A stretch of DNA of 64,000 nt from Chitinivorax sp. B (lineage in GTDB: Bacteria; Pseudomonadota; Gammaproteobacteria; Burkholderiales; SCOH01): NCBI RefSeq assembly GCF_005503445.1, contig NZ_SCOH01000030.1:1-64000 (forward strand). Direction: 5' to 3'. The notes under the pieces are model-generated. The model was not told where the DNA came from, searched no databases, and worked only from the letters and a program-made list of their open reading frames with translations. Both the position numbers and the translations under genes were made by a program. This document shows, one piece after another, positions 6,817 through 15,580 of the stretch (its first letter is position 1; every line of letters begins with the position of its first letter).

Positions 6817-8838
6817 GTGGACAACGTAGTGGCAATTTCAGGTGATGTCATCAAACGGGATGGCAGCCGGGCTCGGTTCGATGCAGACAAAATCCGTAAT
6901 GCACTGATCAAGGCCAGTGCGGCCAGTGGCGAGTTCGGCGTGGCTGAAAGCGCTCGTTTGACCACACAAGTGGTCAAAGTACTGGTTCACCGTTTTGGGC
7001 GTGGCATGCCACACATCGAGGCGATTCAGGATGTGGTGGAGCAAACACTAATTACGGCAGACTACTTTGCCACGGCCCGTGCCTACATTGTTTACCGTGA
7101 ACAGCATGCCAAGTTGCGGCAGGATCAACGCACCATGATCAATGTTGCAAGCAGTATCAATGAATATCTGGATCAGCAAGATTGGCGAGTGAATGCCAAT
7201 GCCAATCAGGGCTATAGCCTGGGTGGGTTGATTCTGAACGTATCTGGCAAAGTGGTGGCTAACTACTGGCTGTCACATGTCTACCCACCAGTAATTGGCC
7301 AGGCGCATCGCGACGCTGATTTGCATATCCACGACCTCGACATGCTCTCAGGCTATTGTGCTGGTTGGAGCTTGCGCACGCTGCTGCACGAGGGCCTGAA
7401 CGGTGTGCCTGGTAAAGTGGAGGCGACGCCGCCCAAGCACATGTCGAGTGCTATCGGCCAGATCGTCAATTTTCTTGGGACCTTGCAAAACGAATGGGCC
7501 GGTGCGCAGGCATTTTCGTCGTTCGATACCTATATGGCGCCATTTGTACGCAACGATGGCCTGAGTTATGTAGAGGTGAAGCAATACATTCAGGAACTGA
7601 TCTACAACCTGAACGTGCCCAGCCGCTGGGGCACACAAACGCCGTTCACCAATCTGACTTTCGATTGGACCTGCCCCGCTGATCTGTGTGAGCAAGTACC
7701 TCATATCGGTGGGCTGGAGATGCCGTTTACCTACGGTGATTTGCAGGCAGAGATGGACCTGATCAACCGCGCATACATCGAAGTGATGATGACGGGTGAT
7801 GCCAAAGGCCGAGTATTCACCTTTCCGATTCCTACCTACAACATTACCTCAGATTTTGATTGGGACAGCCCCAATGCTCATCTCTTGTTCGAGATGACGG
7901 CCAAGTACGGCTTACCTTATTTCCAGAACTTCCTGAATTCGGAACTGCAACCACACATGATTCGTTCAATGTGCTGCCGATTGCAACTGGATCTGCGGGA
8001 GCTACTGAAACGGGGTAACGGCCTGTTTGGTTCGGCCGAGCAAACGGGCTCGCTGGGGGTCGTTACCCTCAATTGCGCTCGGATTGGATACCAGTACAAA
8101 GGCGACGAAGTGGGTATGTTGGCGCGCGTGGATGAATTGCTGATGTTGGGGAAGCAGAGTCTGGAGATCAAACGCAAAGTGATCCAGCGTCATATTGATC
8201 GGGGGCTGTTTCCTTATACCAAGCGGTATTTGGGCACGTTGCGCAATCACTTTGCCACACTGGGTGTCAATGGCATCAATGAGATGATCCGCAATTTTAC
8301 TGACGATGAGCATGATATCACCACGAAATGGGGGCATGCCTTTGCCTGCCGGTTACTGGATCATATTCGTGCCCGTATCATTGAATTTCAGGAAGAAACC
8401 GGCCATCTCTACAATCTTGAAGCCACACCTGCCGAAGGTACCACCTATCGTTTTGCCAAGGAGGACAAAAAGCGCTTCCCGATCATCTTGCAGGCCGGTA
8501 CGCCAGATCAGCCCTATTACACCAACTCCAGCCAGTTGCCTGTCGGTTTTACCGATGATCCGTTCGATGCCTTGCAACGCCAGGATGAGCTGCAGCGGAA
8601 GTACACTGGTGGCACGGTACTGCATTTGTATATGAATGAGCAGGTATCGTCAGCTGAAGCTTGTAAGCAATTGGTGAAACGGGCTTTGTCGCGTTTCCGA
8701 CTACCGTATCTCACTGTTACACCCACATTCTCGATTTGCCCGAAGCATGGTTATCTAGCTGGCGAGCATGAATTTTGCCCGCATTGCGATGCCGCCTTGT
8801 TGGCCCAGCAGGGTAGCCAAGCTACTTGTGAATGTTGA
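6817..8838 (+). CDS. nrdD: Anaerobic ribonucleoside-triphosphate reductase, main polypeptide (lacks glycyl-radical end)
   Basis: A 673-residue class III ribonucleotide reductase body that reduces NTPs to dNTPs without oxygen. The N-terminus is an ATP-cone (ISGDVIKRDGSRARFDADKI, about residues 4-95), followed by the NRDD barrel with SGYCAGW, NLNVPSRWG and TFPIPTYNIT. The C-terminus has the zinc-site motif ICPKHGYLAGEHEFCPHC, then stops at TGA (8836-8838). In single-chain relatives the glycyl-radical segment RVMGY follows directly; here it lies in the next small gene, in the same reading frame. The GTG start at 6817, preceded by GAAAGGGGGCAGG, suits the ATP-cone start. An upstream in-frame ATG at 6694 would add non-homologous residues. 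Confidence 0.88.
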   Translation: MDNVVAISGDVIKRDGSRARFDADKIRNALIKASAASGEFGVAESARLTTQVVKVLVHRFGRGMPHIEAIQDVVEQTLITADYFATARAYIVYREQHAKLRQDQRTMINVASSINEYLDQQDWRVNANANQGYSLGGLILNVSGKVVANYWLSHVYPPVIGQAHRDADLHIHDLDMLSGYCAGWSLRTLLHEGLNGVPGKVEATPPKHMSSAIGQIVNFLGTLQNEWAGAQAFSSFDTYMAPFVRNDGLSYVEVKQYIQELIYNLNVPSRWGTQTPFTNLTFDWTCPADLCEQVPHIGGLEMPFTYGDLQAEMDLINRAYIEVMMTGDAKGRVFTFPIPTYNITSDFDWDSPNAHLLFEMTAKYGLPYFQNFLNSELQPHMIRSMCCRLQLDLRELLKRGNGLFGSAEQTGSLGVVTLNCARIGYQYKGDEVGMLARVDELLMLGKQSLEIKRKVIQRHIDRGLFPYTKRYLGTLRNHFATLGVNGINEMIRNFTDDEHDITTKWGHAFACRLLDHIRARIIEFQEETGHLYNLEATPAEGTTYRFAKEDKKRFPIILQAGTPDQPYYTNSSQLPVGFTDDPFDALQRQDELQRKYTGGTVLHLYMNEQVSSAEACKQLVKRALSRFRLPYLTVTPTFSICPKHGYLAGEHEFCPHCDAALLAQQGSQATCEC

Positions 8839-8859
8839 TTTGATAAAAGGAACCCAATC

Positions 8860-9036
8860 GTGAACCCGAACAAACTGACCATTGTCGACCTACCTGAAGC
8901 CCAGCGTACTCGTTGTGAAGTCTGGACACGTGTCATGGGCTATCACCGCCCAGTGTCGTCTTTCAATACGGGGAAAAAAGGGGAACACCAACAGCGCCGT
9001 TTCTTTGTTGAGCCCTGCCATTCGAATCAAGCCTGA
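8860..9036 (+). CDS. NrdD glycyl-radical subunit/peptide (58 aa, split from main chain)
   Basis: Starts GTG at 8860 with a good ribosome-binding site (AAAAGGAA, 7 bases before). The peptide carries QRTRCEVWTRVMGYHRP and SSFNTGKKGEHQQRRFF, the C-terminal glycyl-radical loop of class III ribonucleotide reductase; the Gly in RVMGY should be the radical site made by NrdG. It is in frame with the main nrdD gene, separated by the TGA and seven codons. The sequence therefore allows either a two-polypeptide enzyme or readthrough into one chain; the separate ribosome-binding site favours two polypeptides. Its TGA overlaps the nrdG ATG by one base (TGATG), implying translational coupling of peptide and activase. 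I recall comparable split entries in other betaproteobacteria but cannot verify this. Confidence 0.85.
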   Translation: MNPNKLTIVDLPEAQRTRCEVWTRVMGYHRPVSSFNTGKKGEHQQRRFFVEPCHSNQA

Positions 9037-9701
9037 TGCCGATACCTATTTACCTGGATGCAAATCAGGCAGATTCATTGTTGATTGGTGGCCTGACACC
9101 ATTTACCACGGTAGATTATCCTGGCTATTTGGCTGCTGTCGTCTGGGTACAGGGTTGCCCTTGGCGTTGCCGGTATTGCCATAACCCGCATTTGCAGGTG
9201 CGTGGTAAGGCATCGGCATTGGTCTGGGAGGAGGTCTACGACTTCTTCGAACAACGAGTCGGCCTGCTGGATGCAGTCGTGTTTTCAGGTGGCGAGGCAA
9301 CCGTCGACAAGGCATTGCCCGCAGCAATGCAGATATTGAAAACACTGGGCTATCGAATTGGGCTGCATACGGCGGGTGCCTATCCTGATCGACTGGCTGT
9401 AGCATTACCGTTGTGCGATTGGGTGGGGCTGGATGTGAAGGCTTTGTGGGCTGACTATGATGCGCTGACGGCAACCCCTGGCAGCGCCATGGCTGCGCGT
9501 GATTCATTCGCACTGGTTCAGCGGTCAGGCGTGCCTTATCAGATACGCACAACGGTACACGATGCTTGGTTGCCACCTGACAAGCTTGAGCAACTCAAGT
9601 GCGAACTGGCTTCACAGGGGGTTAAGGAGCATGTTTTGCAACCATTTCGTCAACTTGGGTGTATCGACTGTACCCTATCTGAATCTGATTGGTCAGGGTG
9701 A
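9036..9701 (+). CDS. nrdG: Anaerobic ribonucleotide reductase activating enzyme (radical SAM)
   Basis: A 221-residue radical-SAM protein. CPWRCRYC gives the CxxxCxxC cluster ligands Cys41, Cys45 and Cys48. FSGGEAT supplies the SAM-contacting GGE motif. The N-terminal GGLTPFTTVDYPG is typical of the NrdG/anaerobic activase group. It abstracts hydrogen from the glycyl-radical peptide encoded directly upstream, using a [4Fe-4S] cluster that would be supplied by the isc system further along the window. The start ATG overlaps the stop of the preceding gene. Length is normal. No terminator is seen after it. Confidence 0.9.
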   Translation: MPIPIYLDANQADSLLIGGLTPFTTVDYPGYLAAVVWVQGCPWRCRYCHNPHLQVRGKASALVWEEVYDFFEQRVGLLDAVVFSGGEATVDKALPAAMQILKTLGYRIGLHTAGAYPDRLAVALPLCDWVGLDVKALWADYDALTATPGSAMAARDSFALVQRSGVPYQIRTTVHDAWLPPDKLEQLKCELASQGVKEHVLQPFRQLGCIDCTLSESDWSG

Positions 9702-10012
9702 GCGGCAGATGTCGATCGGAAATGGCATGCTGTCAAATCGCGTATACATTCACCAATAGCGGCATTCACAGCTGAGGGACAAACTCATATATTTTCAAGC
9801 AGGTGGGGTATGACGAGACATGCTTTTTCCATTTGTTCATGTATTGCCAGATCTCGAGTGCCTTTTGCACTGCAATGGCTGCTAACCGGCTCGTCATGGG
9901 GGTGACGCTATTTTTTGATACCAATGGCCGCAAATGCTGTTGTGGCTAATCGAGTTTGACATGCTAAATGATCCGTAGTCATTGCATGGCTGTGGTATTG
10001 CCTTGGGCTTGA
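9702..10012. other. Intergenic between convergent nrdG and membrane-protein gene
   Basis: About 310 bases between two converging genes. No open frame of credible length, no tRNA-like fold and no obvious intrinsic terminator was found. Confidence 0.5.
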
Positions 10013-11056
10013 TCAATCCAATTGCCGCAAGATATGGCGGTCGAATTCCAAAACATCGATTGCTCGTAACTGTTTGATCAGGGCGGGGCAGGTGACATCA
10101 TCAATCAACAGATCGAACCGTTTGTTGTTGGTGGGATTGATCGTGATGAAACGTAGCCCATAGCCAACCCCGCTGGTCTGCTGATATTCAACACTGGTGT
10201 TGCGCAAGTCGACAACCCAGTCGCCGGATGTGTTACGTAGTGAATGACCTGCAAGTTCAAAGGCTTGTATATGACGGCCACCGTGGGTAATACGCCAGAA
10301 TGGGATGGCCCAGACAAGCCAGGCTGAACACGGCACCAAGAAGAGCAGGCCAACCAGTAGTTTGAAGAAGCCAGCATCGCTAGCAAAATAGAGTAGGCAA
10401 ACGGTTATGGCGGTGGCGGCCAGATAACCTGCGGCAATCCATACCCGAAAAGTAGGCCAGTGAAATACTTGGGCCTTGAATTGGAACACGTGCTGTGTAG
10501 GCTGCTGGTGACTGTTTGCAATGGCTTGATCGCGGGTAGACTTAAGATGGTATTCCAATACCGTAACCAGTGACGTAATGTCTGCCTGCAACAACAAACG
10601 GCCAAATGGTTCGGTATGAATGATCAGTGCCGATTCGCTATCCGGGATGAAATCGTAATCCAGTACCTGATGCCAAGTCGCAGACCCCAATCCTTCAATA
10701 TGCAGGCCGTGCTCATCCAATATGGTTTGTGTGGATTGATTGAATAGCGTGATACCACGCCATCTCCGCCAGCGTTCCTCAAGCACGAAATACAAGATAA
10801 ACCCGATTACCATGCCGACGAGGCTGACAATTAACAGGCCCAGCATGCCAATTGTGGACAGGATTGCTCGCCATCCTGTTGCTTCGCCATTTCCAAGCAG
10901 AGTGACGCTAAGCCAGAACCCAGGTGCACCTCCAAGCATGCCGGACAATACCATGCCCCAGATTCCGATATCGTCACCCGGTTGGCTGACGTCAATTATT
11001 TTGGAGAAACGGGGTGGGGAGTTCAGCGAGGTTGAGGAAAGGGGAGTCGGATTCAT
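10013..11056 (-). CDS. Uncharacterised membrane protein (347 aa)
   Basis: Not recognised. Hydrophobic pairs are visible at about residues 30-55 and 64-92 and again at about 208-228 and 234-252, suggesting four membrane helices. A soluble part of about 110 residues lies between the pairs and another of ~95 residues at the C-terminus. The soluble parts have beta-rich, PH-like character (for example HGLHIEGLGSATWHQVLDYDF and RFITINPTNNKRFDLLIDD), but this is an impression only. It is the last gene of the leftward operon that starts with the cyanophycin-associated ABC transporter, 35 bases after capA. A role in the same pathway is inferred from position alone. Confidence 0.7.
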   Translation of the reverse strand: MNPTPLSSTSLNSPPRFSKIIDVSQPGDDIGIWGMVLSGMLGGAPGFWLSVTLLGNGEATGWRAILSTIGMLGLLIVSLVGMVIGFILYFVLEERWRRWRGITLFNQSTQTILDEHGLHIEGLGSATWHQVLDYDFIPDSESALIIHTEPFGRLLLQADITSLVTVLEYHLKSTRDQAIANSHQQPTQHVFQFKAQVFHWPTFRVWIAAGYLAATAITVCLLYFASDAGFFKLLVGLLFLVPCSAWLVWAIPFWRITHGGRHIQAFELAGHSLRNTSGDWVVDLRNTSVEYQQTSGVGYGLRFITINPTNNKRFDLLIDDVTCPALIKQLRAIDVLEFDRHILRQLD

Positions 11057-11091
11057 GGTAAATACTCAGGTGGATTCGTGGACGTGGGGTA

Positions 11092-12069
11092 TCAGCGATC
11101 TTGGCATGTTTGAATGTGCTGGCTGCCACGAATGCCACATGGGGTCTTGGCACCGACAATGGGCGCTGGTGTTCCATCGTCGTCAACCATTACCGCGACC
11201 GTATCCCACTTTGTCACGCCTTGCCGATCCACCGTCAACCGTAATACCCAACCGGTACGGGTTGCTGGTGTGGTGAAACTGTCGAATACAAAATTACCCA
11301 GACTGTAGATGATAGGCTTACCTTGATAGTACTCGGCCCCTTGAGTGATATGCGGGTGGCCACCGATAACGATATCGGCCCCGGCATTGATCATGGTGTG
11401 GGCAAGTTGTCGTTGACGTGCCGTGGGTTTTGGCTCGCGTTCCCAGCCCCAATGCATGAAGGGAATCACAAGATCTGCGCCTGATTGGCGAGCCGCACGA
11501 ATGTCAGTAACAACCTGGCTGTCTTCGCTCCATGCGATGCCAGGCCAGTTGCTACCGGCTTCAAAGGATCGGGGTTTGAATTCGTTGTAGCCAAGTAGGG
11601 CGATGCGCAGACCATTGCGCTCCAGCCACAGTGGGGCGTGGGCAGCGCTGAGATTGCGGCCACCCCCAAAGGGTCTCAGGCCTGTTTGTTCAAGCAGGTT
11701 CAGTGTTTCGACAAAGGCGTCCTTGCCGTAGTCACCGGCATGATTGTTGGCGACCGAGAGTGCATCGAAGCGACCTTTCAGTAACGGCAATACGCTAGGG
11801 TGGGCACGGAAGGTAAAGATCTTGTTGCCAAGTGCTGCACCTGTGGTGGCAATGGGGCATTCCAGATTGCCAATGCGAAAGTCGGCCGATTTAAGCAAGG
11901 TGTCGACATGGCGGAATGGATCCTGCCCATTGGCGATGCTACGGCCCGGGCCGTCATCCAACATGATGTCACCGACGAACAGCAACTTGACACTGCCTTG
12001 TTCTGCAGCGAAGGCATAGTTGATATCGATCAGATACAGCAAGCCTAATATAAAGATCAGCCGGTTCAT
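11092..12069 (-). CDS. CapA-family phosphoesterase-like protein, secreted
   Basis: About 325 residues with an N-terminal signal peptide (MNRLIFILGLLYLIDINYAFA). The metallophosphatase-like CapA fold follows: LLFVGDIMLDDG (about 29-40), GNLECP (67-72), NNHAGDYG (108-115), PFMHWGWE (203-210) and GGHPH (236-240), the calcineurin-like metal-binding positions. In poly-gamma-glutamate systems CapA/PgsA works beside a Mur-ligase-type synthetase at the envelope. The ATG at 12069 overlaps the stop of the upstream gene (ATGA), which fixes the start better than the upstream in-frame codon at 12105. Location in a translationally coupled operon facing the cyanophycin synthetase pair is notable, as both polymers are made by Mur-ligase-like enzymes. 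The substrate is unknown. Confidence 0.85.
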   Translation of the reverse strand: MNRLIFILGLLYLIDINYAFAAEQGSVKLLFVGDIMLDDGPGRSIANGQDPFRHVDTLLKSADFRIGNLECPIATTGAALGNKIFTFRAHPSVLPLLKGRFDALSVANNHAGDYGKDAFVETLNLLEQTGLRPFGGGRNLSAAHAPLWLERNGLRIALLGYNEFKPRSFEAGSNWPGIAWSEDSQVVTDIRAARQSGADLVIPFMHWGWEREPKPTARQRQLAHTMINAGADIVIGGHPHITQGAEYYQGKPIIYSLGNFVFDSFTTPATRTGWVLRLTVDRQGVTKWDTVAVMVDDDGTPAPIVGAKTPCGIRGSQHIQTCQDR

Positions 12070-12485
12070 TGTGATTTCCCCACAGCGTTGATCAACTCGC
12101 ACCAATACTGCAGCTCACCATCTCGCACCGATTCGTAGACGAATTGCAGTCCAGTGAAGCCATATTGCCGTTGGAAAGCGGGCGGATAGTGATAAGTGGC
12201 CTGATGAATGGGGACCGGGCTGCCTTCCTGATCTGCAAAGGTGTAGAGCTTGATGGCGGCTAGATCGGCCGGCTCACGCTGGAACACGATGCGAAACTGA
12301 AAGTAGGAGCCAATCTGAATATTATCGATCGTATAAGGGGTGGTAGTTGGCGTAGCCACGAGCGTGTGAGTCTCACCGCCATAGGTGTAGTGGCATTGCA
12401 CCTGTTCGGTGGGGAGCGCTGCAATCGCCCCACTGAAGGTAAAGCTGCATAGCAAGGTGGTCAATTTCCGCTGTTGTCGGTTCAC
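12066..12485 (-). CDS. Secreted protein of unknown function (139 aa)
   Basis: Not recognised. It starts at a GTG that overlaps the stop of the DUF1854 gene by four bases (GTGA), and its own stop overlaps the capA start (ATGA), so it is locked into the operon. The first ~23 residues form a signal peptide ending SGAIAALP. The mature part is small and beta-rich with two cysteines (QVQCHYTY and QYWCELIN) that could form a disulfide in the periplasm. Position between DUF1854 and CapA suggests it acts with them at the envelope. Confidence 0.75.
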   Translation of the reverse strand: MNRQQRKLTTLLCSFTFSGAIAALPTEQVQCHYTYGGETHTLVATPTTTPYTIDNIQIGSYFQFRIVFQREPADLAAIKLYTFADQEGSPVPIHQATYHYPPAFQRQYGFTGLQFVYESVRDGELQYWCELINAVGKSQ

Positions 12486-12952
12486 AGGAAGCGATCCAGC
12501 AGTTTCTTACTGTGCGGATCCATGGCAAACAGGTCACGGATCATAAACTGCACCCCGTGGCTGTCGGCGATCAACAACACGCCACCAGGCAAACGGCGGA
12601 TGTCTTCTTCTCCTTTCAGGATGAAGCTGGTTTCGCCACGGTTCGTCTCCACATCCCAGGTGCTGGGTGTTGCAAAGGTGGATACATGTTTGAGTTTGAG
12701 AATTTCCGGCATGAATTCACGGCTGGCGAGTTCTTCTTCGAGCAGGGCACGAACGGAGGCCGGGAGTTCTCGTAGCTGGTCGATCCAAACGACTTCATGA
12801 CCATCGGTATCCACCAGTGCGATCCCTACGTCTGGTGCAGCGATGGGAAAGGCTCGTACCGGGACAACCCCTTCATAGACAAGGCTGCCAGAGGTGGTCA
12901 GCACCAGTCGGCCAAATCCGTTACGGGTCAGTTGAAATTGGGGTGTGCTCAT
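12482..12952 (-). CDS. Cyanophycin-metabolism-associated DUF1854 family protein
   Basis: A 156-residue soluble protein recognised as DUF1854 by FGRLVLTT at the start, PVRAFPIAAPD, then WIDQLRELP and a late LLIADSHGVQFMIRDL. Members typically sit beside cyanophycin synthetase and an ABC transporter of the type found here; biochemical function is unknown. It starts two bases after the stop of the ABC transporter gene and overlaps the next gene by four bases. Whether it is a transporter accessory or an enzyme cannot be told from sequence. Confidence 0.85.
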   Translation of the reverse strand: MSTPQFQLTRNGFGRLVLTTSGSLVYEGVVPVRAFPIAAPDVGIALVDTDGHEVVWIDQLRELPASVRALLEEELASREFMPEILKLKHVSTFATPSTWDVETNRGETSFILKGEEDIRRLPGGVLLIADSHGVQFMIRDLFAMDPHSKKLLDRFL

Positions 12953-12954
12953 AC

Positions 12955-15225
12955 TCAGTCCTCATCCTGCTCGCTGTTGTCGCCCTCGGTATCCACATTG
13001 CGAGCTTGCGCCTCATACAAGCGGAAGTAATGACCTTGTCTTTCCATCAATTCATCATGGTTGCCAACCTCGACGACCACACCGCGGTCCATGACGACCA
13101 GCCGATCTGCCTTGCGTAGTGTGGATAGTCGGTGTGCTATGGCAATAGTGGTGCGGCCTTGGACCAGGTTGTCCAGCGCTTTCTGGATTTCCTTTTCGGT
13201 TTCGGTATCGACCGATGAAGTGGCTTCATCCAAAATGAGAATGCGCGGATTGATCAGCAGCGCGCGGGCAATCGAGATACGTTGGCGTTCCCCACCCGAC
13301 AAGCCCTGGCCGCGTTCACCCACCAGTGAATCATAGCCCTGCGGCAGGCGCAGGACGAATTCGTGGGCATGTGCTGCACGGGCGGCGGCGATGATTTCCT
13401 CGCGGGATGCATCTGGCTTGCCATAGGCGATGTTCTCAGCAATGGTTCCGAAGAACAGAAACGGTTCCTGCAGGACCAGGCCGATATTGCGGCGATAGTC
13501 GGCCACGGTCAGCGATCGGATGTCGGTGCCATCCAGACGGATCGAACCCTCGGTGATGTCATAGAAGCGGCAGATCAGGTTGACCAAGGTGCTTTTGCCC
13601 GAGCCACTATGGCCGACCAGACCGATCATTTCACCAGGGTGGATGGTGAGATCCACGCCTTTGATCACGGCCCGGTTGCCATAACGAAAGCGGGCGTCAC
13701 GGATGTCGATCTGACCTTTGACAACTGGCAGTTTCACCGGATTGACGGGCTCCGGCACACTGGAGACGTGATCCAGGATATCGAAGATGCGCTTGGCACC
13801 CGCTGCTGCCTTTTGGGTGACGGATACGATGCGGCTCATGGAGTCCAACCGGCCGTAGAAACGGCCTATATAGGCCAGGAATGCAGTCAGCACACCCACG
13901 GTGACATGGCCGTTGGCCACCTGCCAGATGCCAAATGCCCACACCACCAGCAAGCCGAGTTCGGTCAACAGCGATACAGTGGGGGAGAAAAGCGACCAGA
14001 CTTTGTTCAGTCTGTCATTCACCAACAGATTATGTTTGTTGGCGTCACGAAAACGCTGTGCTTCGCGTTGTTCTTGTGCAAAAGCCTTGACGACCCGAAT
14101 GCCAGGGATGGTATCGGCCAGCACGTTGGTGACTTCCCCCCATACTCGGTCGATCTTTTCAAAGCCGGTGCGCAGGCGGTCGCGCACAAAATGGATCATC
14201 CAGCCGATGAACGGTAGCGGTAACAATGTTACCAGGGCCAGCCACGGGTCGATGGAAAGCAAAATGACAGCTGTCATCACAATCATGAGCACATCGGAAA
14301 CAAAATCCAGCAAATGCAGCGACAGGAACACGCTGATACGATCGGATTCAGAGCCGATGCGCGACATCAGATCCCCAGTACGTTTGCCGCCGAAGTATTC
14401 CAGTGATAGCTGCAAAAGATGTTCATAGGTGCTGGTTCGCAGGTCGGCACTGATGCGTTCACTGACCAAGGCCAGGATATAGGTTTTGCCCCAACCCAAC
14501 CCCCATTGCAGAATGGCCGCGGCAAACAGGCCTAGCAGGTAGACACCAACTGTACTTGGCTCGATATGGGCACCATTCTGGAATGGGATCAGCACATTAT
14601 CCATCAATGGCATGGTCAGATAGGGCGGGACCATGGCAGCGGCTGTTGCCCCCAGCATCAACAGGAAGCCCGCCAGCAACTGTCCCTGATAGGGTTTGGC
14701 AAAGCGCCATAAGCGCAATAGTGTCCAGGTAGAAGGCGGGGTATGCAGCTCGCGGGCACAGATCGGGCACTCATCCTGATCCGGCTCCATGGGTGCCTTA
14801 CACTGTGGGCAGGTGGATTCTTCTGGTGGCGGGACTGGCTGTCCTGTGATTGCACTGTCCAGTTGCAGTTTGAATTTGTCCAGCAGTCGCAGCGCGACCA
14901 CGTTCTGACCCAAGGTATAGCGCCAGTGGGCCAAACGCACTTCGGTATCGAACAGTTCCAGTGTGCCGACTCCTGCGTGATCGTGATGTTTCAGGGATAA
15001 TCCCGCCCGGAGTGGCCAGCTTTGCCAATCGTGCTGGCCTGGCATTTGGGTCAACAAGCGTTGTGTGGTCAGTACCAGTATGCCCTGTGTAAATCGGAGC
15101 TGCGCATCCAGATCCAACTGCAACCAGGCGACGATTTCTTCCTTGGCAGCCAATTGTGACTGCATGTTGGCGTGCCATGGTGCGGGCAGGATGGGGTTGG
15201 TGGTTGAAGCTGTGTGTATCATCAT
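12955..15225 (-). CDS. Cyanophycin-associated ABC exporter with PH-like and zinc-ribbon N-terminus
   Basis: A 756-residue half-size exporter of ABCB/MsbA layout with an unusual front. Residues 1 to about 125 look like a PH/bacterial-PH-like beta domain (LQLDLDAQLRFTQGILVLTTQRLL). A zinc ribbon follows with CPQC and CPIC (about 137-156). Six membrane helices span about 180-470. The nucleotide-binding domain has Walker A GHSGSGKST (about 537-545), signature LSGGERQR (about 640) and Walker B ILILDEATSS (about 660), with the H-loop in IAHRLST. All catalytic motifs look intact, so it should act as an ATP-driven homodimer. It is the first gene of the leftward operon and diverges from cphA' across ~355 bases. 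The substrate is unknown; arginine/aspartate-containing peptides are a guess from context. Confidence 0.85.
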   Translation of the reverse strand: MMIHTASTTNPILPAPWHANMQSQLAAKEEIVAWLQLDLDAQLRFTQGILVLTTQRLLTQMPGQHDWQSWPLRAGLSLKHHDHAGVGTLELFDTEVRLAHWRYTLGQNVVALRLLDKFKLQLDSAITGQPVPPPEESTCPQCKAPMEPDQDECPICARELHTPPSTWTLLRLWRFAKPYQGQLLAGFLLMLGATAAAMVPPYLTMPLMDNVLIPFQNGAHIEPSTVGVYLLGLFAAAILQWGLGWGKTYILALVSERISADLRTSTYEHLLQLSLEYFGGKRTGDLMSRIGSESDRISVFLSLHLLDFVSDVLMIVMTAVILLSIDPWLALVTLLPLPFIGWMIHFVRDRLRTGFEKIDRVWGEVTNVLADTIPGIRVVKAFAQEQREAQRFRDANKHNLLVNDRLNKVWSLFSPTVSLLTELGLLVVWAFGIWQVANGHVTVGVLTAFLAYIGRFYGRLDSMSRIVSVTQKAAAGAKRIFDILDHVSSVPEPVNPVKLPVVKGQIDIRDARFRYGNRAVIKGVDLTIHPGEMIGLVGHSGSGKSTLVNLICRFYDITEGSIRLDGTDIRSLTVADYRRNIGLVLQEPFLFFGTIAENIAYGKPDASREEIIAAARAAHAHEFVLRLPQGYDSLVGERGQGLSGGERQRISIARALLINPRILILDEATSSVDTETEKEIQKALDNLVQGRTTIAIAHRLSTLRKADRLVVMDRGVVVEVGNHDELMERQGHYFRLYEAQARNVDTEGDNSEQDED

Positions 15226-15580
15226 TGAATTAATCAGTTATTCAGGCAGGGATGGATATGCTTGTCGCGCAACATGTCGTGTCGTCAGGCGGGCTTCCGA
15301 TCTGCCCTGCAGGCCGCATTGTCACTGGCTTGCAGGGTAACCCTGGCTGGAAGGTAAATATTCGGCACCGTAGTCAACCGTATAATGGCGGCAACGTTAA
15401 GCGAAACGGGGTGTTTCCCATTATCGGATGGTTTACGGTATTCTCGCATATTCTAAAATGGCATATGGCGCCCAAGTCGAGAAGTATACTTCACTCTGAA
15501 GCACGGTACGGCCGCCCAGCCGACCGACGCACTCGGTTTGATCCGGTCTGATGACTGGATTGCATGCCCACAACTGGATC
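15226..15580. promoter_or_regulatory. Divergent regulatory region of the cyanophycin locus
   Basis: Contains the promoters for the rightward cphA' gene and the leftward ABC operon. A TATAAT-like hexamer lies at 15381-15386. A 7-bp inverted repeat, ATAATGG at 15382-15388 and CCATTAT at 15418-15424, could be an operator. A second weak promoter-like pair (TTTACG, then TAAAAT) occurs near 15432-15460. None is decisive. Confidence 0.4.

Noticed and set aside
8836-8862. Selenocysteine recoding of the TGA between the two nrdD parts
   Set aside because: No SECIS-like hairpin was evident just after the TGA, and the downstream peptide has its own strong ribosome-binding site. A split gene explains the data better, though readthrough is not excluded.
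13363-14217. Plus-strand ORF (284 codons) opposite the ABC transporter
   Set aside because: Antisense to the conserved nucleotide-binding and membrane domains; no family-like features.
15382-15424. 7-bp inverted repeat ATAATGG/CCATTAT in the cph divergent region
   Set aside because: Arms are short and AT-rich and the spacing of 29 bases is unusual for an operator; kept only as a remark in the region entry.
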